In this document: in pieces, positions 9,965 through 17,742 of the stretch | How positions within the stretch are numbered: position 1 is the stretch's first letter | How the letters are laid out: the number at the start of each line of letters is the position of its first letter | Assembly: GCF_044003965.1 (NCBI RefSeq) | Contig: NZ_JBAWKC010000002.1 | Location: 62,001-126,000 of the forward strand | From: Yeosuana aquiaggeris | Lineage (GTDB): Bacteria; Bacteroidota; Bacteroidia; Flavobacteriales; Flavobacteriaceae | Reading direction: 5' to 3' | DNA length: 64,000 bases | Made by a program: the position numbers and the translations under genes | Notes under the pieces: model-generated | The model's input: the letters and a program-made list of their open reading frames with translations, nothing else | Told to the model about the DNA's origin: nothing | The model's database searches: none

Positions 9965-9989
9965 GCCGGTAAGAAAATATCTTACCGGC
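9965..9989 (-). promoter_or_regulatory. intercistronic stem-loop between pstS and pstC
   Basis: A perfect 10-bp GC-rich stem (GCCGGTAAGA / TCTTACCGGC) with a 5-nt loop lies 24 nt after the pstS stop and 11 nt before the pstC start. No T run follows it on the minus strand, so it is not a classic terminator. A 3' mRNA stabiliser that raises PstS over the permeases is the likely role (inference). Confidence 0.7.
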
Positions 9990-10013
9990 GATATATAATG
10001 ATTGCAAATACTT

Positions 10014-10955
10014 TTATTGGCCACTTAGCGCATTCTTGAATGCTTGTTTTTGAGCGTCATATCCACTTTTTGGCATTGGAACATATCCCACTTCTTTACA
10101 TAATTCAGGGGCATTGTCAAGATAAAACTCTACAAATTTCTTAACTTCAGGTCTTTGTGCAGATTTTAGACTGACAAAAATGAACAATGAACGAGATAAA
10201 GGCGCATAGGTATTATTGGCAACTGTTTCAATACTTGGAAGTACTGCTCCAGTTCCATTGTCAATTCCTACAACTCCTAATTTGTCCTTGTTTTCTTCGT
10301 AGTAAGATAATCCAAAGTATCCTAAAGCATTTTTATCTTTTTCAATACCTTGAACAGCAACGTTATAATCAGATACAGCGTTATAATCGGTTCTACTTGC
10401 GCCAGATTCACCCATTATAATTTCAGTAAAGAAATCGTAGGTACCGTGAGAAGTATTTGGTCCATATAAATGAATTTCTTCATTTGGCCATTCGTTTCTA
10501 ATTTGGTTCCAATTAGTTATAGTACTGTTTGGTTCCCATAATTTTTTTAATTCTTCAGTGGTCATTGAAGTCGCCCAGGTGTTATCTTTATTTACAACAA
10601 CAGTAATGCCGTCTAAAGCCACAGTTAATTGAACATACTCGATACCATTTTCTTTGCAAAGTTCAATTTCTTTACCTTTAATTTCTCTCGAGGCATCGCT
10701 AATATCAATAACGCCGGCACCAAATTTTTTAAAACCACCACCAGTTCCACTTTCGCCAACAGTTACTTTTACATTTGGTTCTTCAGCTAAAAATTCCTCC
10801 GCTACCGCTTCAGAGACTGGAAACACTGTTCCTGAACCATCAATTGAAACTGTCCCACTTAATGGAGCCTCAGCACCATCTTGATTATTTGATTTTTTGT
10901 TTCCACAAGCGATTGATAAAAATGCAAGGGCTATAATTACTATACTTTTTTTCAT
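10014..10955 (-). CDS. pstS: phosphate-binding lipoprotein PstS
   Basis: Periplasmic high-affinity phosphate receptor of the Pst importer. A type II signal peptide ends at the lipobox LSIAC, putting the lipidated cysteine at residue 17. The mature protein shows the PBP-like phosphate-binding pattern: SGTVFPVSEAVAEEF, GESGTGGGFKKF (a Ser/Gly-rich anion loop) and SRSLFIFV. It starts 27 bp after the porin stop and is followed by a stem-loop before pstC. Confidence 0.93.
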   Translation of the reverse strand: MKKSIVIIALAFLSIACGNKKSNNQDGAEAPLSGTVSIDGSGTVFPVSEAVAEEFLAEEPNVKVTVGESGTGGGFKKFGAGVIDISDASREIKGKEIELCKENGIEYVQLTVALDGITVVVNKDNTWATSMTTEELKKLWEPNSTITNWNQIRNEWPNEEIHLYGPNTSHGTYDFFTEIIMGESGASRTDYNAVSDYNVAVQGIEKDKNALGYFGLSYYEENKDKLGVVGIDNGTGAVLPSIETVANNTYAPLSRSLFIFVSLKSAQRPEVKKFVEFYLDNAPELCKEVGYVPMPKSGYDAQKQAFKNALSGQ

Positions 10956-10982
10956 GATTTCTAGATATATTATTTTTGTTTA

Positions 10983-12167
10983 TTAGAAATGGATATCAAA
11001 TTGTAAACGACATAAAACTTCATTTTCCTGATTCGCAACTTCAGTAAGGCTAACATCAGTTTGTACTTTTAAACTATGACCTACTATAAATTTTGAAAGA
11101 CCCAAAGTATATTGGTGTTCAGGGTCAGCTCCTGTAATGGCTTTATCCAATTCTACAGTTGAATACCTTCCTGAAACTTCCCAATTGTTTTTAAATAAGT
11201 AACCACTTTGAATATTTAGACCTGTTCCAACCTGCACAATGGCTCCGGTTTCAGTACCATCAGAATTTTTTGCAATGGGATCTTTAGCATCTCTATCCGC
11301 ATATTCAGCCATTAAACTAAACCCTTTATATTTAAACATGGTATCAATAAATAGGGTATTAATGTTCGTTTCATAAAACCCAATATCAGTGGTCATATAA
11401 GACCCTTGGTTACTTCTGTTTCTTACAGCATTATTGTTGTGATCATAAGTAACACCTATGGCAAGTTTTGGAGTTTGCTCTCTTTTTAAATCTGATGCGG
11501 AATAATCACCATTACCTGCAAAGTTACCCATTGGCAACAGTTCAATACGTCCTGTATATTGATGACCACCTAGGTTGCCAGTTACCACATTCCGGCCTTC
11601 CCCTTGAGAAAGGGCAAATATTTCCTGGACTACAAAATGATCAGAAATTGTAAAATGATGTCTAAGTTGAAAACCTATATCACGATCTATATTAAATCGA
11701 GAGTTTAGAATTGAACGATCTACTTGTTGCATATTTGCTGAAGAGATCACACGTTCTCTGTTCCCTGGAAGTTTTGTTTGACCAACCCAAAGTTCAAAAT
11801 TTTGATAAAAATTATATTTCAAGACCGCATCCATGACATACAGAGGCGTATTTCCTGTAAATGCAGACACCCCTGACATGTCTCTGTTAGACAGGCCTAA
11901 CTCAAGTTTATACTCTAGCTTAGGAGAAACAGCAAACCCATCAAACTTTAATCTTGAACGGCGTATTAAAAAACTCGTTTCAGGACTTTCTCCATCTTGC
12001 ATCAAAGAAGTTGCTAAAAATTGAAATCTGGCCCCTACTTTCATAGTCCAAGAACTATCTTGACCTACCAAATTAAAAAGTCCTTTACCAAATTTTGGTG
12101 CAGGAGTTTCTTGAGCGCTTAAAATAAAAAATGTAAAAAAAGATACTATGAATAATTTAAGTTTCAT
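10983..12167 (-). CDS. phosphate-selective porin O/P family protein
   Basis: Predicted outer-membrane beta-barrel of the OprP/OprO family, 394 aa from the chosen start. A signal peptide begins MKLKLFIVSFF and ends near SAQ; the rest is alternating amphipathic strands closing with LCRLQFDIHF. It is the first gene of the pst operon, so it probably lets phosphate through the outer membrane to PstS. I start at 12167 because the longer frame (12209) would begin upstream of the predicted promoter: the -7 TTTG is at 12194-12197 and Pho-like repeats lie just beyond. Confidence 0.88.
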   Translation of the reverse strand: MKLKLFIVSFFTFFILSAQETPAPKFGKGLFNLVGQDSSWTMKVGARFQFLATSLMQDGESPETSFLIRRSRLKFDGFAVSPKLEYKLELGLSNRDMSGVSAFTGNTPLYVMDAVLKYNFYQNFELWVGQTKLPGNRERVISSANMQQVDRSILNSRFNIDRDIGFQLRHHFTISDHFVVQEIFALSQGEGRNVVTGNLGGHQYTGRIELLPMGNFAGNGDYSASDLKREQTPKLAIGVTYDHNNNAVRNRSNQGSYMTTDIGFYETNINTLFIDTMFKYKGFSLMAEYADRDAKDPIAKNSDGTETGAIVQVGTGLNIQSGYLFKNNWEVSGRYSTVELDKAITGADPEHQYTLGLSKFIVGHSLKVQTDVSLTEVANQENEVLCRLQFDIHF

Positions 12168-12193
12168 AATTGGTTTATTAATTTTTGTCGCTG

Positions 12194-12228
12194 CAAATTT
12201 CCGATTCAAATGTTAACTGAATGTTTCC
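12194..12228 (-). promoter_or_regulatory. Pho-box-like promoter of the porin-pst operon
   Basis: In the direction of transcription: GGAAACA, 4 nt, GTTAACA, 13 nt, TTTG (12194-12197), then 26 nt to the start codon. Half-sites of TTAACA type in 11-bp phase resemble PhoP/PhoB boxes of other phyla. The same geometry recurs at 17080 and 17743. Confidence 0.65.
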
Positions 12229-12252
12229 TAATCATTATTTTTTAAATAAAAA

Positions 12253-12275
12253 AACTGCCTTGGCCAAAGGCAGTT
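12253..12275 (-). terminator. leftward intrinsic terminator upstream of the porin promoter
   Basis: A perfect 9-bp stem (AACTGCCTT / AAGGCAGTT) with a 5-nt loop. On the minus strand it is followed by a run of eight T then ATTT; on the plus strand no T run follows. No annotated minus-strand gene lies upstream, so it would end a short leader or small RNA. Confidence 0.75.
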
Positions 12276-12358
12276 ATTAGATTCATGATAATGTAGTCGA
12301 CAAAAACTAATAGATTATATGAATAACTAATGTGTATTTTAAAATACAGACAAATATC
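12276..12358 (-). ncRNA. possible short leftward RNA ending at 12253
   Basis: The only support is indirect: a good terminator at 12253-12275 with no gene before it, and a near-consensus -7 (GATATTTG, 12351-12358 on the minus strand) about 95 nt upstream. No conserved structure was recognised. Confidence 0.2.
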
Positions 12359-12463
12359 AATGAGTAAAATAAACTGATTGTAATGGTAAGATTAACTAAT
12401 CATTAATTATTATAATTTAAAGTATAATCTAAATCTTAAGAAGTGTGTTAGTAGTTATTTCAA

Positions 12464-12481
12464 TGTTAATTTAATGTTACG
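12464..12481 (-). promoter_or_regulatory. second Pho-box-like direct repeat
   Basis: The minus strand reads CGTAACA-ttaa-ATTAACA (12475-12481 and 12464-12470), two TTAACA-like half-sites in 11-bp phase. A weaker third unit AATAACT lies at 12453-12459. It could serve the rightward gene at 12547 or a leftward transcript; I cannot decide which. Confidence 0.45.
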
Positions 12482-12510
12482 TAAACATTGATTAAATGTA
12501 AATTTAGTTT

Positions 12511-12518
12511 TATATTTG
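12511..12518 (+). promoter_or_regulatory. -7 element of the MORN-type gene
   Basis: TATATTTG is a perfect TAnnTTTG, 28 nt before the start at 12547. A TTG at 12488-12490 with 20-nt spacing can serve as -33. Confidence 0.6.
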
Positions 12519-12546
12519 ATAATTAATAATTTAAAAAATCATAATT

Positions 12547-12900
12547 ATGAAAAAGGGCATTTTAGTTTTATTTGCTTGTTTTATCGGTATGGTTTCTCTT
12601 GCTCAAAAAGAGAGAGTTTTAAAACTTAATGAAGACACTAAATTAATTGAAGTTACGTATTATCATGACAATGGAGTAGTTAGTCAAACAGGGACTTATA
12701 CTTTAGATGGTAAACTTCAAGGGCAATGGTTAAGTTTTGATACTGATGGCAGTAAAACGGTTCTAGCTAATTATGATAATGGGAAAAAGGTCGGCAAATG
12801 GTTTTACTGGACAAAAGAAACAGTAAAAGAAGTAGATTATAGCACTAACGTTATTGCTAATTTAAAAGAATCGGAAAAATCAAATAACCAAGACTTTTAA
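12547..12900 (+). CDS. secreted MORN-repeat-variant (YwqK-like) protein
   Basis: Small 117-aa protein with a type I signal peptide (MKKGILVLFA, ending near SLAQ) and two to three YwqK/MORN-variant units of the form Y..NG...G.W: YYHDNGVVSQTGTY, DGKLQGQW, YDNGKKVGKW. Such proteins are common in Flavobacteriaceae. I recall that short relatives often carry the name nicotinic acid mononucleotide adenylyltransferase in databases; nothing here supports that enzyme. It is divergent from the porin-pst operon and has a Pho-like repeat about 30 bp upstream of its -7 box, so control by phosphate is possible. Function unknown. Confidence 0.8.
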   Translation: MKKGILVLFACFIGMVSLAQKERVLKLNEDTKLIEVTYYHDNGVVSQTGTYTLDGKLQGQWLSFDTDGSKTVLANYDNGKKVGKWFYWTKETVKEVDYSTNVIANLKESEKSNNQDF

Positions 12901-12916
12901 AATAACAAGACGTCAT

Positions 12917-12946
12917 AAAAAAGCATCCTAAAAAGGATGCTTTTTT
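12917..12946. terminator. bidirectional terminator
   Basis: A perfect 13-bp stem (AAAAAAGCATCCT / AGGATGCTTTTTT) with loop AAAA sits between the convergent MORN-type gene and the beta-helix lipoprotein gene and serves both. Confidence 0.9.
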
Positions 12947-12967
12947 ATTTGTATTTAATGCTTTTTG

Positions 12968-14170
12968 TTATTCAACTCTAGACCAACCTGCACCCCAAGT
13001 AGCATAATCTGTACCTGTAGCGTTGCCATCTCCAGAGATAATGAAATCACCATCTATATTAAATGAAACACCAGTATCATTTTTAACCTTAGTTGTTACA
13101 TCGGTAAAAGTTACATTAGTAACATTTAAGTCACCACTAACAACACCAGCACCAGTAGGATTGTCACCAGCATCACCATCTAAATCAAATCCTTCTTCGA
13201 AACCTTGTATTAAAATATTATTAAAAATACCTTGAGTACCGGCTCTTAAACGGATAGCCTCAGTTCCAGAAGTATTTCCTTGCCCGATGATTGTTACGTT
13301 AGTGACATTAGGCTTAGAATAATAACCGGCAGCATTACTAAAGTCGGTATTGTAACCATCACATTCAAATGCTTTGTCATGATCTGGACCATGTTTTACA
13401 TAAGCATGCGTAATAGTTCCTGAGTATCCTTCTGTCCAGTCAATAGAATCATCTTGGTTGTTAATGGAATAGATATAACTTACATTAACAGTTCCACCAA
13501 AAAACTCTAAGCCATCATCTTTACCTTCAAATGATTCGATATATTGCACAGTTGTGCCATTACCTACACCATAAAATGATAATCCGTTATTTTCTGACTG
13601 ACCGTCAGCGGCACCACCTGAATATTCAACTCGTAAATATTGAATAGTTCCGGAATTATCAGCTGGATCAGTTCCCCCATAAGGTAAGCTGGCAATTTCT
13701 GAAGTTGATGTAGCTCCAGCAACCACAGAGTTAATAGGTGCTTTTCCTAGAAGGATTAAGCCACCCCAGTCACCTGCAGCCGGATTCGGTGCGTTAGAAG
13801 TTAAAACGATAGGCTCTGTTGGAGTTCCACTAGCTATAATTTTAGCGCCTTGTGAAATAGCGATGTAAACAGAAGCACCACTCGAAGAAGCCTTAATAGT
13901 CATACCTGAAGGGATTGTTAATGTGGTACCATCAAGCATGATTAAAGAACCGTTTAAAATGTATGTGTTAATTGGATCTAATGTTAAGTCTGAATCGTAG
14001 TTTCCAGCTAAGTAAATGGTTTGCCCAGTTGGAGTCCCACCACCTGGTGTCGTATTATTTGTTATGCTATTATCACTGTTATCATTGATAATAATGTCGG
14101 CAGTATCATCTGTTGTACAAGAGAAAAGCATTGATACTATTGCTGCTCCTAAAATTAAAGTATTTTTCAT
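12968..14170 (-). CDS. surface-type lipoprotein with parallel beta-helix repeats, partner of TonB receptor
   Basis: A 400-aa lipoprotein. The signal peptide ends at the lipobox MLFSC (C18), directly followed by TTDD, an acidic stretch like the lipoprotein export signal of Capnocytophaga and Flavobacterium, so surface exposure is likely. After an Asn/Thr linker (about 28-50) the chain is short G/N/D-rich strand repeats (NGLSFYGVGNGTTVQYI, GLEFFGGTVNVSYI) typical of a right-handed beta-helix. It lies 42 bp after the TonB receptor on the same strand, so the pair forms an operon. It is not SusD-like: no TPR helices are visible. Ligand unknown. Confidence 0.75.
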   Translation of the reverse strand: MKNTLILGAAIVSMLFSCTTDDTADIIINDNSDNSITNNTTPGGGTPTGQTIYLAGNYDSDLTLDPINTYILNGSLIMLDGTTLTIPSGMTIKASSSGASVYIAISQGAKIIASGTPTEPIVLTSNAPNPAAGDWGGLILLGKAPINSVVAGATSTSEIASLPYGGTDPADNSGTIQYLRVEYSGGAADGQSENNGLSFYGVGNGTTVQYIESFEGKDDGLEFFGGTVNVSYIYSINNQDDSIDWTEGYSGTITHAYVKHGPDHDKAFECDGYNTDFSNAAGYYSKPNVTNVTIIGQGNTSGTEAIRLRAGTQGIFNNILIQGFEEGFDLDGDAGDNPTGAGVVSGDLNVTNVTFTDVTTKVKNDTGVSFNIDGDFIISGDGNATGTDYATWGAGWSRVE

Positions 14171-14212
14171 CTTTTTTTATTTATTAATTTTTGTGTTATT
14201 TTTTATTATTAG

Positions 14213-17056
14213 TTAAAATTTATATTTTAATTGAATACCTAAATCCATACCCCGTTTGTAGTTCGAAATACCTTTGCCATTAGCTGAAGTTACTACAACA
14301 TCACCAAGGGTAGTTTCTCTTACATATCTAATAGTAGGATTTAATAGGTTTTTTGCACTTAAATTGATTTCAAATTTGTTATTAATGTTATTCTTCCAGA
14401 TAAAATCTAGTGTAGACACACTTTTTTCAATAACATTACCTAATTGGCCAGAACCCAAAGCATCTAATCTGTCTGAGAAGTATGAGAACACTAAATTGGC
14501 TGTTGGTTTATAGTTTTTGAAAACGGGAGAATAATTAATATCGGCATTTAATAATAATGGGGAGGCACCCTGTAATTCTTCTTTGCTTCTGTTGAAAGAC
14601 AAGTTGTAAGTACCATTAATATTAGAAAATAGATCCTGCTCAGTTTTCATATAAGTAGCATTAAATCCTGCGGATAAAATGGCATCATCATCAGCATTAT
14701 GTAAGATGTTTTTTCTTAATTCTACTTCAACACCATAGATGTTCGCTTTGTTGCCTGTTCTGAAATAACGTTGTGTTCCGGTAGCATCTGCACCTACTAC
14801 TAAGTTGATGGGATTTTTAATTTCTTTAGCAAAAGCGGAGAAGGAAATTAATTCACTTTTACTGTAAAACCATTCATATTTTAAATCAAGGTTCACTATT
14901 TTAGAATATGATTTATCTCCTACATTCACGAAATCAGGATTACTAGAACCTAATAGATCCGGGTTACCACCTATTCTGGTTGCAATGCTTTCATAAACAA
15001 AAGGCGCTACTTCTTTAAATTCAGGAAGTGAAACGGTTTGACTCACTGTAAAACGTAAGTTCTGATCATCATTGATGGTGTACTTAACGTTTAAGCTAGG
15101 CAGATAAAAATTTTCTTTGGCATTTATTGTGGCCTTCCCATTGTTACCTAGGTTAATGACATCATAACTAATTTTTTGATCAACAGATTCTAATCGGATT
15201 CCAGGCACAAACAACCATTTTTCACCAGCTTTTATTTCGGCGTCAACATATCCTGCATAAATATTTAAATCTCCTTGGTAGGTGTTTTCAGGTAAACCTG
15301 GTCTGTTAGTGTTTGATAAACCTGGTATGGTATTGATAACTTTTATTTGATATAAACCACCAGTATCATTAGAGTTGATACGTAAGTTGTCAAGAGTAAA
15401 AACATTATTAAAATGAGTAACATCAGTCACAGCATAGTTTGAATCGACTATGTCATAACCATAACGGATATTGTTAAACTTTCTCTTTTTGCTTTTACCA
15501 TCGTAGCCAAAATTAAATTTTAAATTATCCGAAACGTTATAGGCTAAATTTAATCGGCTATTTATTTCTTCATCGGTTATGTTTTGAAAATAACGCTGGT
15601 TATCAAAAACCACATTACTATAAAATGTTGGGTTGGTATTTGGGTCATTATCTAAAGCATATTGGTAATTTTCTAAACTGATCCGTTTTCTGTCCGGTTG
15701 TTTGGAGTGCACTAAATTATAACCAACACCCCAGTCTACTTCAAGTTTTCCTGACTTATGATTACCTTCTAACTGATTGACGGTCATCTGAGTTTGGTCA
15801 AACTGAACGTTCATTTGATAAAATCCTTTATCAGTATCTAATATAGCATCTCTGTTTCTACCAGTCCCATCTATACCAAAGTAACCCACAACATCTGAAG
15901 AGTTATTTATAAATAAGGAAGTAAACTTTAAAGAGTTCTCATCATTAACTCTATAATTAGCACTTCCCATAACCGTAGAAGTTGTTGAATATTCAAATTC
16001 TTCTGCGGCATCAAAAGCCTTTTTTTCAGTTAATGTATAATCAATGGCATTCCCTTTTCTGTATTCATAACCATTATTAAAAGATCCAGTTAAAAAGAAA
16101 CTTAAACGAGAACCATTATTAAAATTGAATGATTTTCCAGCAGAACCTCCATAACTCACGTTGATTGGGGTACCTGCATTTACCGGGTCAATACCATGTG
16201 ATAAAATAATAGCAAAAGGATTGTGTGCATAGCGGCCATAATATCCAAAAAAGCCAGTGCCTTCACTTCTGACAAAGTTTTTACCAATGGCATTGGTATT
16301 AAAACTGGTTCCGACATTAAAATCGATAAATCCATTCCCGGTATAATCTTTCGATTTGATGTCTACATTTCCTGCAGAAAAATCGCCATAAAATTTTGAA
16401 GAATAGGCTTTAGCTACAGAGACGTTTTCAATAACATCTGTAGAAAACAGATTTAAATTAATATTCTTTTTGTTAACATCATTGGATGGTAAAGATAGGC
16501 CGTTCATGGTTGTATTTAAATAACGATCTCCTAAACCTCTTACATAAACGTTACTGGAGCCTTCTTGTTTTGAAATACCTGATATTTTGGCTATAGCACC
16601 AGCGGCATCACCAACGCCTTTTCTTGATAATTCATCGGCACCAATACTTTGTTTCATTTCAACGGCTTTCTTTTGGTCTAATAAAAGTGCTGTTTCACTT
16701 TCACGTTTCGTAGTAGTGGTAATAACAACCTCGTCTAAGGAAGCAGCACTAGCTGCCATTGTAACATTAAGTTCAACTTCTTTCCCTGCGGTTACTGTTA
16801 CGTTAATTTCTTGAGTTTCATAACCAATAAAGCTGAACTGTAAAATATAGGAACCCACGTCTAAATTGTTAAAACTATATCCGCCGTCAATATCTGAGGT
16901 AGTTCCTTTGGTCGTTCCTTTTATTAAAACGTTAGCAAAGGCAAGTGGTTCATCATCATATTCTTTATCTATTAATTTTCCAACAATAGAACCAGTGCTT
17001 TGAGCAAAGGATAGTGTTGAAACAAAAAGTAACAATAGCAGTATAATTTTTTTCAT
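14213..17056 (-). CDS. TonB-dependent receptor with carboxypeptidase-like N-terminal domain
   Basis: Outer-membrane active transporter, 947 aa from the chosen start. Order: signal peptide (MKKIILLLLL to FAQ), CarboxypepD_reg-like domain (about 20-105, GSIVGKLIDKEYDDEPLAFANV, with FIGYET near its end), plug domain (about 120-240, VYVRGLGDRY), then a 22-stranded barrel ending in QLKYKF. The longest frame starts at 17092, but that is upstream of the predicted promoter (-7 TTTG at 17080-17083), so I use 17056; 17068 is a second option. Six to seven Pho-like repeats lie upstream. It is followed by a beta-helix lipoprotein, not a SusD. The neighbourhood suggests phosphorus-compound uptake (inference). 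Confidence 0.88.
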   Translation of the reverse strand: MKKIILLLLLFVSTLSFAQSTGSIVGKLIDKEYDDEPLAFANVLIKGTTKGTTSDIDGGYSFNNLDVGSYILQFSFIGYETQEINVTVTAGKEVELNVTMAASAASLDEVVITTTTKRESETALLLDQKKAVEMKQSIGADELSRKGVGDAAGAIAKISGISKQEGSSNVYVRGLGDRYLNTTMNGLSLPSNDVNKKNINLNLFSTDVIENVSVAKAYSSKFYGDFSAGNVDIKSKDYTGNGFIDFNVGTSFNTNAIGKNFVRSEGTGFFGYYGRYAHNPFAIILSHGIDPVNAGTPINVSYGGSAGKSFNFNNGSRLSFFLTGSFNNGYEYRKGNAIDYTLTEKKAFDAAEEFEYSTTSTVMGSANYRVNDENSLKFTSLFINNSSDVVGYFGIDGTGRNRDAILDTDKGFYQMNVQFDQTQMTVNQLEGNHKSGKLEVDWGVGYNLVHSKQPDRKRISLENYQYALDNDPNTNPTFYSNVVFDNQRYFQNITDEEINSRLNLAYNVSDNLKFNFGYDGKSKKRKFNNIRYGYDIVDSNYAVTDVTHFNNVFTLDNLRINSNDTGGLYQIKVINTIPGLSNTNRPGLPENTYQGDLNIYAGYVDAEIKAGEKWLFVPGIRLESVDQKISYDVINLGNNGKATINAKENFYLPSLNVKYTINDDQNLRFTVSQTVSLPEFKEVAPFVYESIATRIGGNPDLLGSSNPDFVNVGDKSYSKIVNLDLKYEWFYSKSELISFSAFAKEIKNPINLVVGADATGTQRYFRTGNKANIYGVEVELRKNILHNADDDAILSAGFNATYMKTEQDLFSNINGTYNLSFNRSKEELQGASPLLLNADINYSPVFKNYKPTANLVFSYFSDRLDALGSGQLGNVIEKSVSTLDFIWKNNINNKFEINLSAKNLLNPTIRYVRETTLGDVVVTSANGKGISNYKRGMDLGIQLKYKF

Positions 17057-17079
17057 TAGTCTTTTCATAATTAATGCTG

Positions 17080-17158
17080 CAAAGAAAGACACATAGTGTA
17101 AACAAGATGTTACCTAAGGATTAAACAACAGTGATGAAAGTGTTAACTAAACATTACC
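17080..17158 (-). promoter_or_regulatory. Pho-box-like promoter of the TonB receptor operon
   Basis: In the direction of transcription the last units read GGTAACA, 4 nt, GTTTACA, 13 nt, TTTG (17080-17083), then 23 nt to the start codon. Upstream units stay in 11-bp phase: plus-strand TGTTACC at 17108, TGTTAAC at 17141 and CATTACC at 17152. The -7 is TTTCTTTG, one base off TAnnTTTG. Confidence 0.65.
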
Positions 17159-17330
17159 TTTTCGATACCAAATTCTTAATCTGTAAACAATAAGTTAACA
17201 TTAAAAGCTTTAAAATTTTAATTGTTAAAATGAAGTGGATTGTCTTGAATAATAATCAAGCGTTGTTTAAAGAAAGAAGACCAACATAGATTGTATGAGT
17301 CCTAAAAGATTTTAAAATGAGATTAGGCTC

Positions 17331-17720
17331 TTAATTATTTAAGGCAACAGCAGTCTTGTCGTCTTTTTTAGCTACACTACTTAAAGCGGTAAGCTCATTT
17401 ATTGAAATGGTACTGGGAGCTAAAGAAATATTAATTTCAGTTGGTTGCATTGAACTAACACGAATAGTTAATTCTTTAGTTTCATAACCAATAAAGTTGC
17501 AAACTAAGGTATAATCACCTTCAGCCAAGTTTTCAATAAGAAATATACCCGTGAAATCTGTTTCAGAGGCAATAGCCGTGCCTTTAACAGAGATGCTAGC
17601 AAACATCAAAGGTTCGTTGTTTAATTCTTTATCAGTAACTTTTCCAACAATTAAACCTGTATTTTGAGCAAAACTGATGCTTGAAAAGGTAAGTAGTAAT
17701 AAAGTAATTAGTTGTTTCAT
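17331..17720 (-). CDS. orphan carboxypeptidase-like regulatory domain protein
   Basis: A 129-aa exported protein consisting of a signal peptide (MKQLITLLLL to FAQ) and one CarboxypepD_reg-like domain, followed by a short tail. It closely resembles the N-terminus of the adjacent receptor: GLIVGKVTDKELNNEPLMFA against GSIVGKLIDKEYDDEPLAFA, and FIGYET in both. No plug or barrel follows; the frame ends at 17331. It is either the remnant of a duplicated receptor or a stand-alone domain. I start at 17720 because the longer frame (17768) begins upstream of the predicted -7 box. Its own six-unit Pho-like promoter suggests it is still expressed. Confidence 0.7.
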   Translation of the reverse strand: MKQLITLLLLTFSSISFAQNTGLIVGKVTDKELNNEPLMFASISVKGTAIASETDFTGIFLIENLAEGDYTLVCNFIGYETKELTIRVSSMQPTEINISLAPSTISINELTALSSVAKKDDKTAVALNN

Positions 17721-17742
17721 TTGATCCTTAATAATTATGAAG

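Larger units (their letters stand above)
12168..12546. other. divergent intergenic region between porin operon and MORN-type gene
   Basis: This 379-bp AT-rich region holds, from left to right, the porin promoter (12194-12228), a leftward intrinsic terminator (12253-12275), an unassigned stretch of about 190 bp, a second Pho-like repeat (12464-12481) and a rightward -7 box (12511-12518). No ORF is convincing. The terminator means some leftward transcript starts inside the region and stops before the porin promoter. Confidence 0.6.

Noticed and set aside
9954..10007. Extended N-terminus of PstC from the upstream ATG at 10007
   Set aside because: The extra codons are formed by a stem-loop and lengthen the protein beyond the first helix; the ATG at 9953 fits better.
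12168..12209. Longer porin start at 12209
   Set aside because: It lies upstream of the predicted -7 TTTG and adds residues before a normal signal peptide.
12547..12900. Nicotinic acid mononucleotide adenylyltransferase name for the 117-aa protein
   Set aside because: No nucleotidyltransferase motif; it has a signal peptide and MORN-variant repeats.
12968..17056. SusC/SusD pair
   Set aside because: The partner lipoprotein is a beta-helix repeat protein without SusD features.
17281..17330. Terminator after the orphan-domain gene
   Set aside because: The partial repeat around GAGTCCTAA / TTAGGCTC has mismatches and no T tract.
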